Shown: positions 40,303 to 45,086 of the stretch, piece after piece
Layout of the letters: each line of letters starts with the position of its first letter
Position numbering within the stretch: the stretch's first letter is position 1
Assembly (NCBI RefSeq): GCF_927798095.1
Contig: NZ_CAKMMF010000039.1
Span: 1-45,086 of the forward strand
DNA length: 45,086 bases
DNA from: Paenibacillus plantiphilus
Lineage (GTDB): Bacteria > Bacillota > Bacilli > Paenibacillales > Paenibacillaceae
Direction: 5' to 3'
The notes under the pieces: generated by a model
The model's database searches: none
Seen by the model: only the letters and a program-made list of their open reading frames with translations
Told to the model about the DNA's origin: nothing
Position numbers and translations under genes: made by a program

Positions 40303-41631
40303 TCACTCCATGTCGGTTACTTTACCTGCTAATATCCGGTTCGCCCGGCTTCCTCGTCTAATTGCATATGCGACAAAAGCGCATTCAGCTGCCAGTCCAA
40401 TGGATTGTGCCCAAGCGCCGATCGTGCCGTTCCAGCCCGGAGTCAGAATGACGAGCAGGAGCATGGCTACTAACGTGAAGGATAGATTGGACATCTGCGA
40501 GCCGAGCATGACTCTCGTATGGCCTCTTAACATAATAACCCCGTTGAACACATCTAACCATGGCATAACAAGCGCGAACAGCACGAAAGGCTGAAGCGCT
40601 TTAAGCGTATCAGCTGCCAGTCTGCCCTCTACGCCAAGGATGGCGCCGACAAAAAAGTCGCCAATTGGAGTGAAAGCAAGCAAGCTGACCAGAAGGGCTG
40701 GAATGAAGCCGAACAAAAGCGTGAACCGGCGGACTGCCTCACGGTCGATTGCATAGTAATTGAGCACGATCTGGTGAAAATAGGTGAAAAAGCTGACGAC
40801 AAGCTGAACGATGCTGCCCGCCAGCGCAAAGGATGCGATCGAGAGCGCGATATCGGCTGTTTTGCCGAGCAGCGCATTAATGACAGGACCGATCCACACC
40901 GCAATGAACGTGGACAGCAGTAGCGGCCGGTAGAATGAGAATACATGCCTGCGGTTTACAATCGTATGCTCTGGCTCGACCTCTGGCATGCGGCGCACGA
41001 GCAAACGGCCTTCGCCATAGCTCATAGCCGCTTCAATGATCATTCCGGCGAGGAAGATCATGGCGCCGACAGTAGCGCTTTTCACTCCTGTATGGATAAA
41101 GTAGAGCGAGAGCAGATACATGCCGATCAGGCGAACGACCATCCCGATCGTCAGCCATTTGGTCCGTAAATTATAGATGATGATGCCCTGATACAGGCAA
41201 CGAATGCCGGAAAAGAGACTTACGAACATTAAGATCTGATAGACATCGATGACATCCGGCACAATGGACGGCTCCATGCCGAAGGGACCGCTGAATATCC
41301 AGCTCCCCAGCGGTGTGTAGCATATAATAAACCCAAGCGCCATAATCGCAAAGAAGATGAGCTGGCTGACCTGAAGCATCGCGCGAAAGGAGCGCTTGTC
41401 CCGGACAAGCACGGAGCTTGTCTGCCTCAGAAGAAGCGCAGGGCGTTCAGTGATCAGCAGCAGGCTCATCGCAACCGCATAGCATGCAAGTATTTGCTCG
41501 GGATTCTCTCCACGAGATAATGTGCTGTTAATAATAACATGAGAAATGGTAACAAGACTGGCCGAAATACCAAGCGGCAAAAAGAATCTCCATAGCTGCC
41601 TCATTGACACAGTGGCTGACTGTTGTATCAT
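40303..41631 (-). CDS. MATE-like multi-spanning membrane transporter (MOP superfamily)
   Basis: A 442-residue membrane protein with about 12 hydrophobic segments, first RQLWRFFLPLGISASLVTISHVIINS. The layout and length fit the MATE/multidrug and polysaccharide flippase superfamily. The N-terminal phrasing (FFLPLGIS...; LACYAVAMSLLLITERPALLLRQTSSVLV) also recalls the ANKH (progressive ankylosis) branch, which exports small anions such as ATP or citrate, but I cannot decide between these. The start is the ATG at the complement of 41631: AGGAG is 8 bases upstream, while the longer frame to 41667 has no site. Its stop overlaps the alternative start of the MFS gene. Both transporters share one transcript. 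Confidence 0.75.
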   Translation of the reverse strand: MIQQSATVSMRQLWRFFLPLGISASLVTISHVIINSTLSRGENPEQILACYAVAMSLLLITERPALLLRQTSSVLVRDKRSFRAMLQVSQLIFFAIMALGFIICYTPLGSWIFSGPFGMEPSIVPDVIDVYQILMFVSLFSGIRCLYQGIIIYNLRTKWLTIGMVVRLIGMYLLSLYFIHTGVKSATVGAMIFLAGMIIEAAMSYGEGRLLVRRMPEVEPEHTIVNRRHVFSFYRPLLLSTFIAVWIGPVINALLGKTADIALSIASFALAGSIVQLVVSFFTYFHQIVLNYYAIDREAVRRFTLLFGFIPALLVSLLAFTPIGDFFVGAILGVEGRLAADTLKALQPFVLFALVMPWLDVFNGVIMLRGHTRVMLGSQMSNLSFTLVAMLLLVILTPGWNGTIGAWAQSIGLAAECAFVAYAIRRGSRANRILAGKVTDME

Positions 41632-41758
41632 TGCGCGATCTCCTTGATGACCATTTGACTTGTACAACAGTATAACATGTATAATGCAAGCGCGAACAAG
41701 ATTTCGCTCTGGAATTATACGTGCTAAAATGGTACATTAGTGGACGGAGGTTTTGGAT

Positions 41759-42073
41759 GTGGGTCAACGATTCGTATTTGATGAAAGGCTGGGTATCCCG
41801 CTGCCGAATCTTTCGCTTGACTGGGAAGATTACAGCGTAAGCGAGCGTGTGGATATCGTCACGAGATGGGAGATCATTCGGGGAGCGATTCCGGATCGGG
41901 TATTTCAGTTCGAGCGAGAGATTAACAAGAAGCAGGCGGAATTGTTCGAAGAGGACAATTTTCAACAATCCTGTATTCTAAACTCGGATATTGCGGAGCT
42001 GGCAAGCCGTATCAATGATCTGCATATCTGGTATCGAATGAATCAAGAGATTGAGACACGTCGACATTCCTGA
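41759..42073 (+). CDS. Small protein coupled to ytpB, function unknown
   Basis: A 104-residue soluble, acidic protein of no recognised family. It begins MGQRFVFDERLGIPLPNLS, followed by DWEDYSVSERVDIVTRWEIIRGAIPDRVFQFE and a helical C-terminal half with QQSCILNSDIAELASRINDLHIWYRMNQE. I place the start at GTG 41759, 8 bases after GGAGG (41746-41750); the TTG at 41753 is too near. Its stop TGA (42071-42073) overlaps the ATG 42073 in the ytpB frame, so the two are translated together, suggesting a partner or regulator role for the terpene synthase. Upstream, TATAAT at 41680 with TTGTAC or TTGACT nearby is a doubtful promoter, since spacings are 14 or 19. The gene diverges from the transporter operon. 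Confidence 0.65.
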   Translation: MGQRFVFDERLGIPLPNLSLDWEDYSVSERVDIVTRWEIIRGAIPDRVFQFEREINKKQAELFEEDNFQQSCILNSDIAELASRINDLHIWYRMNQEIETRRHS

Positions 42074-42102
42074 TGGATTCGTTGCAAGGAGGCGCATTCG
42101 CT

Positions 42103-43191
42103 ATGCAAGTATCCAAACGCGCTGACCTCGTACCTACGACCCCTATTAGGCTGATGTACCGCGTCTATAAATATATTTTGCCTGAAGTGCGGTTGGAGCT
42201 TGATCGGCTTCGAGTGGTCGCAGAGCGTATCCCTGACCCGGAATTAAGGACGCAGGCTCTGGCGAGCATGAACAGCAAACAGTTTCACTGCGAGGGCGGC
42301 GGGGTGTATGCGGCGGCTAATCTAGGGGCGCGTCATCTGCTCATTCCGCTGATCGTTTCTTTGCAGACGATTAGCGACTATCTGGATAACCTTTGTGATC
42401 GCAGCACATCTCTTGATGAGGACGACTTTCGATTGCTTCATCAATCGATGCTGGATGCGGTTGACCCTGATGCGAGGCCTCGTGATTATTATGCGCTGCG
42501 CGCAGAACGCGATGACGGCGGTTATCTGCATGAATTGGTATCCACCTGTCAGAAGTGCGTCAAGTCGCTGCCCTCTTACGAGAAGGTACAAGCACATGTA
42601 ATAGAGCTGGTCGGACTCTATCGGGATTTGCAAGTGTATAAGCATATCGTCCGCGAACGGCGCGAGCCGCAGCTGCTCGGCTGGTGGAAACCGTATCGCG
42701 ACCGCTTCCCTAATCTGCAATGGAATGAATTTGCGGCTGCAACGGGCTCTACTCTTGGGATGTTTATGCTCTTTGTGGCGGCTAGCGATGAGGAGCTGAC
42801 AGAGGAAGCAGCGATTGCGATTTACCGGGCTTATTTTCCACATGTATGCGGGCTTCATATTATGCTGGATTATTTGATTGATCAAGAGGAGGATCGCATA
42901 GGCGGAGATTTGAATTTCTGCAATTACTATGCTGATCAATCGGCGCTTGTTGATAGAATCGGTGATATCGTTCATTGGGCGCGCAAGGATGTGCTTACGC
43001 TCCCTCATTGGCGATTTCACAGGATGATAATCGAGGGACTGCTTGCCCTGTATTTGTCAGACCCGAAGGTGCGCGAGCAACCGGATGTAAAGCGCGTTTC
43101 GCGGAAGCTGATGAGAGGAAGCCCATTGACGCGATTGTTCTTTTGGGGCAATAGTGTCTGGATAAGGATGCAACAATCTTCACATAGATGA
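42103..43191 (+). CDS. ytpB: Tetraprenyl-beta-curcumene synthase-like protein (YtpB, DUF2600)
   Basis: A 362-residue protein of the DUF2600/YtpB family. In Bacillus YtpB cyclises tetraprenyl diphosphate to tetraprenyl-beta-curcumene, a precursor of C35 sesquarterpenes. Signature stretches are SKQFHCEGG (58-66) and QTISDYLDNLCDRSTSLDEDDF (88-109), where DYLDN serves as the diphosphate-Mg site, and DYLIDQEEDRIGGDLNFCNYY (about 265-285). The length equals the family norm. Two starts are possible: ATG 42103, ten bases after AGGAGG, which I prefer, or ATG 42073 overlapping the previous stop. No squalene-hopene cyclase-type partner is in the window. The gene follows the 104-residue protein and precedes pfkA by 28 bases. 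Confidence 0.9.
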   Translation: MQVSKRADLVPTTPIRLMYRVYKYILPEVRLELDRLRVVAERIPDPELRTQALASMNSKQFHCEGGGVYAAANLGARHLLIPLIVSLQTISDYLDNLCDRSTSLDEDDFRLLHQSMLDAVDPDARPRDYYALRAERDDGGYLHELVSTCQKCVKSLPSYEKVQAHVIELVGLYRDLQVYKHIVRERREPQLLGWWKPYRDRFPNLQWNEFAAATGSTLGMFMLFVAASDEELTEEAAIAIYRAYFPHVCGLHIMLDYLIDQEEDRIGGDLNFCNYYADQSALVDRIGDIVHWARKDVLTLPHWRFHRMIIEGLLALYLSDPKVREQPDVKRVSRKLMRGSPLTRLFFWGNSVWIRMQQSSHR

Positions 43192-43219
43192 GCTAGAGTC
43201 AACATAAGGAGTGGTTGAG

Positions 43220-44188
43220 ATGTCAGAGGTTAAATCTATTGCCGTACTTACAAGCGGTGGCGATTCACAAGGCATGAATGCAGCGGTTCGTGCGGTAGTG
43301 CGCAGTGCGCTCTACAACGGGCTGGAGGTGTACGGCGTACAACGCGGCTATCAAGGGCTTCTCAATAATGATTTGCGCCCTATGGATCTGAGAAGCGTTG
43401 GCGATATTATTCAGCGTGGAGGCACGATTCTGCAGACAGCACGCTGTAAGGAGTTCACGACGGCTGAAGGCCAGCAGAGAGGCGCCGAGGTGCTGCGCGA
43501 GCGCAATATTGATGGCTTGGTCGTTATTGGCGGAGACGGCTCCTACCAGGGGGCGAACAAGCTGAGCAAGCTTGGCATCAAGACAATGGGCTTGCCGGGC
43601 ACGATCGACAATGATATTCCATTCACGGACTTCACAATTGGCTTCGATACAGCAGTCAGCATCGTAGTGGATGCGATCAACAAGCTGCGCGATACGATGA
43701 CCTCTCACGAGCGTTCATCCGTTGTCGAGGTTATGGGCCGTCACTGCGGCGATATCGCTCTGTATGCCGGATTGGCAAGTGGAGCCGAGACCATTCTTGT
43801 ACCTGAGGTTCCATTTGATCTGGATCAAGTCGCAGGCCGGATGCAGGAGAACTTCCAATCAGGCAAGCGGCATAGTATCATCGTCGTTGCCGAAGGAGCA
43901 GGCAGTGGCGAAGAAATTTCGAAGGGCATCACGGAGCGCAGCGGTATTGAGCCGCGAGTGACGGTGCTTGGACATATTCAACGCGGCGGCTGTCCGACGC
44001 ATAATGACCGTATTCTTGCCAGCCAATTAGGCGACTTTGCTGTTCACAAGCTGATGGAGGGCGACTCCAGCAAATCATGCGGCATTATCCGAGGCGAGCT
44101 GGTAGCCACAGATATCGATAAAGTCGTCAGCACGAAGAAACCATTCAATATGGATCTCTATAACCTGGCGCTGCGCTTATCGCAATAG
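43220..44188 (+). CDS. pfkA: ATP-dependent 6-phosphofructokinase
   Basis: Phosphorylates fructose-6-phosphate, the committed step of glycolysis. The 322-residue protein shows the ATP loop TSGGDSQGMNAAVR (11-24), GGTILQTARC, IGGDGSYQGA, the catalytic PGTIDNDIPFTDFTIGFDTA, EVMGRHCGDIAL and GHIQRGGCPT. In Bacillus PfkA the first loop reads TSGGDSPGMNAA; here Gln17 replaces the Pro. The reading frame starts at GTG 43211 but I place the start at ATG 43220, 9 bases after AAGGAG. In Bacillus pfkA lies between accA and pyk; here it sits about 40 kb away behind ytpB, which suggests a relocation. Its last codons are part of a 42-bp direct repeat that extends downstream. Confidence 0.96.
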   Translation: MSEVKSIAVLTSGGDSQGMNAAVRAVVRSALYNGLEVYGVQRGYQGLLNNDLRPMDLRSVGDIIQRGGTILQTARCKEFTTAEGQQRGAEVLRERNIDGLVVIGGDGSYQGANKLSKLGIKTMGLPGTIDNDIPFTDFTIGFDTAVSIVVDAINKLRDTMTSHERSSVVEVMGRHCGDIALYAGLASGAETILVPEVPFDLDQVAGRMQENFQSGKRHSIIVVAEGAGSGEEISKGITERSGIEPRVTVLGHIQRGGCPTHNDRILASQLGDFAVHKLMEGDSSKSCGIIRGELVATDIDKVVSTKKPFNMDLYNLALRLSQ

Positions 44189-44299
44189 GTAGTGAGGCAG
44201 GTCACTGCGAATATGCGGATATCGCAATAAGTAATGAGGCAGGTCACAGCGAATATGCGGTTGAATAAGCAACAGTGAAATGAATAAGCAACAGTGAAA
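44179..44299 (+). repeat. 42-bp and 19-bp tandem repeats after pfkA
   Basis: Bases 44179-44220 and 44221-44262 are 38/42 identical; the first copy includes the final codons of pfkA and its stop. Then TGAATAAGCAACAGTGAAA occurs twice exactly (44262-44280, 44281-44299) with a partial third. The rest of the 269-base gap before 44458 shows no gene. Confidence 0.85.
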
Positions 44300-44457
44300 T
44301 TTCAATGAATAAGCAGTCATGTATCTACAAAGAGGCAATAGAAATCTCAACAAATATGCAATGTGGAGCCTTATGTTGACGGGTGTGAGTTAGGTGCACT
44401 TATCGGCATAAGGCTTTCATCTTGGAAGACTCGGGAATCTGAGGGGAGAGAACAACC

Positions 44458-44655
44458 ATGTTCTTGTATAAAATTGAAATCGAGCTGGAAGAGCAAACTG
44501 CGCACCTTATTATTCTGGCAGACACGGATGAAAAAGCATTTTCCGTAGTAGAAAGCCATGTAGCGCGTCACTTTGTTAAGATGCCTGTAGTGAAATCTGC
44601 TGCTATTGTGGAGAAGAAGCGTCCAGAGAACGGCGCAGGATATTTCGTCGTATAG
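44458..44655 (+). CDS. DUF3906 family protein
   Basis: A 65-residue protein, MFLYKIEIELEEQTAHLIILADTDEKAF..., ending PENGAGYFVV. The sequence and length fit the DUF3906 family, a group of small uncharacterised Bacillales proteins. It is predicted to be a compact alpha/beta fold: two strands, a helix (EKAFSVVESHVARHFVK) and a third strand (SAAIVEKKR). GGGGAGAG lies about 9 bases before ATG 44458. No neighbour hints at function; it sits between short tandem repeats and the 113-bp repeat array, as a single gene. No cysteines or catalytic motif. Confidence 0.82.
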   Translation: MFLYKIEIELEEQTAHLIILADTDEKAFSVVESHVARHFVKMPVVKSAAIVEKKRPENGAGYFVV

Positions 44656-44674
44656 GCATATATTCGAATACCCT

Positions 44675-45086
44675 GCGCGACTCGCGGCACTTTTCAGTGC
44701 TGTAACACGATATTTCCGACTTACGGCAATAGCTGAAGAGGATTCTGCGACATCTTGTCAGCTGTAAGCGGGTTTTTCAGTCTTCCAGCGCGACTCGCGG
44801 CACTTTTCCGTGCTGTAACACGATATTTCCGTCTTACGGCAATAGCTGAAGGGGATTTTGCGACATCTTGTCAGCTGTAAGCGGGTTTTTCAGTCTTCCA
44901 GCGCGACTCGCGGCACTTTTCCTTGCTGTAACACGACATTTCCATCTTACGGCAATAGCTGAAGGGGATTCTGCGACATCTTGTCAGCTGTAAGCGGGTT
45001 TTTCAGTCTTCCAGCGCGACTCGCGGCACTTTTCCGTGCTGTAACACGATATTTCCGTCTTACGGCAATAGCTGAAGGGGATTTTG
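44675..45086 (-). repeat. 113-bp tandem repeat array, right end
   Basis: Units start at 44675, 44788, 44901 and 45014: an exact 113-bp period, three full copies and 73 bases of a fourth cut by the window end. Copies differ at very few bases. On the reverse strand the unit aligns without gaps to the left-end unit at 78 of 113 bases (my count). No reading frame with a ribosome site is present. Confidence 0.93.

Noticed and set aside
1..45086. The 113-bp arrays as ends of one mobile island or inverted-repeat transposon
   Set aside because: The arrays are tandem, about 30% diverged from each other, and enclose core metabolic genes with no integrase or transposase; a dispersed repeat family explains them better.

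Overview
The window looks like chromosomal DNA of an endospore-forming Firmicute of the Paenibacillus type. Reasons: AGGAGG-type ribosome binding sites with frequent GTG/TTG starts, a gerA-gerB-gerC spore germination operon, the sporulation membrane protein YtvI, the DUF2600 terpene synthase YtpB, DUF3906, moderate GC content (roughly 50%, my estimate), and a backbone resembling the Bacillus order accDA - pyk - fxsA - ytvI - citZ - icd - mdh. No rRNA, tRNA, CRISPR array, prophage or intact transposase gene was seen. All assignments come from reading motifs and known family sequences, not from searches.

Layout. 1-567: 113-bp tandem repeats and unexplained intergenic DNA. 568-6230: phosphatidylglycerophosphatase A-like gene, a small protein, accD-accA (fatty acid initiation), pyk (glycolysis), a hotdog thioesterase and fxsA, all on the plus strand. 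6240-9318: a 176-bp MITE-like element carrying a terminator hairpin, an AT-rich secreted stalk-domain protein, ytvI, and two kinds of palindromic repeat. 9461-13220: a clear four-unit Pho box in front of ppk, with ppx convergent to it (polyphosphate synthesis and degradation). 13470-17156: the TCA genes citZ, icd and mdh behind a CcpC-like dyad. 17250-21612: recQ, a four-helix membrane protein with a palindrome on its -10, a 44-residue secreted peptide, and fni (type 2 IPP isomerase). 21658-25207: gerC, gerB and gerA on the minus strand with a SigG-like promoter. 25432-30655: methyltransferase, metallo-beta-lactamase-fold hydrolase with a collagen-like N-terminus, CapA-like protein, glycerophosphodiesterase, and a GAF/HD-GYP regulator on the minus strand. 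30787-33544: DUF92 membrane protein, a 36-bp repeat field, a flavin reductase and an Xre-type regulator. 33636-37375: pepF, two small minus-strand genes, a methyltransferase and a cold-shock gene. 37526-44188: YebC, nitroreductase, two membrane transporters (MFS and MATE-like), a small protein coupled to ytpB, and pfkA. 44179-45086: short tandem repeats, a DUF3906 gene, and again 113-bp tandem repeats.

How the genes fit together. Much of the window is core carbon metabolism (PfkA, Pyk, AccDA, CitZ, Icd, Mdh), joined by a phosphate module (Pho-box ppk, ppx, a glycerophosphodiesterase), an isoprenoid thread (Fni, DUF92, YtpB) and spore functions (YtvI, GerABC). Relative to the Bacillus order, pfkA is missing between accA and pyk and lies about 40 kb away, ytvI is inverted, and recQ rather than phoPR follows mdh.

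The most notable unlabelled structure is that both ends of the window carry tandem arrays with exactly the same 113-bp period. They are in opposite orientation, and the left and right units align without gaps at about 69% identity (78/113 counted by eye). I found no clearly new multi-gene defence or biosynthetic system. The best leads are this repeat family, the terminator-bearing MITE, the Pho-box ppk promoter, the operator-like dyad at 19491, and a possible secreted isoform of PepF.
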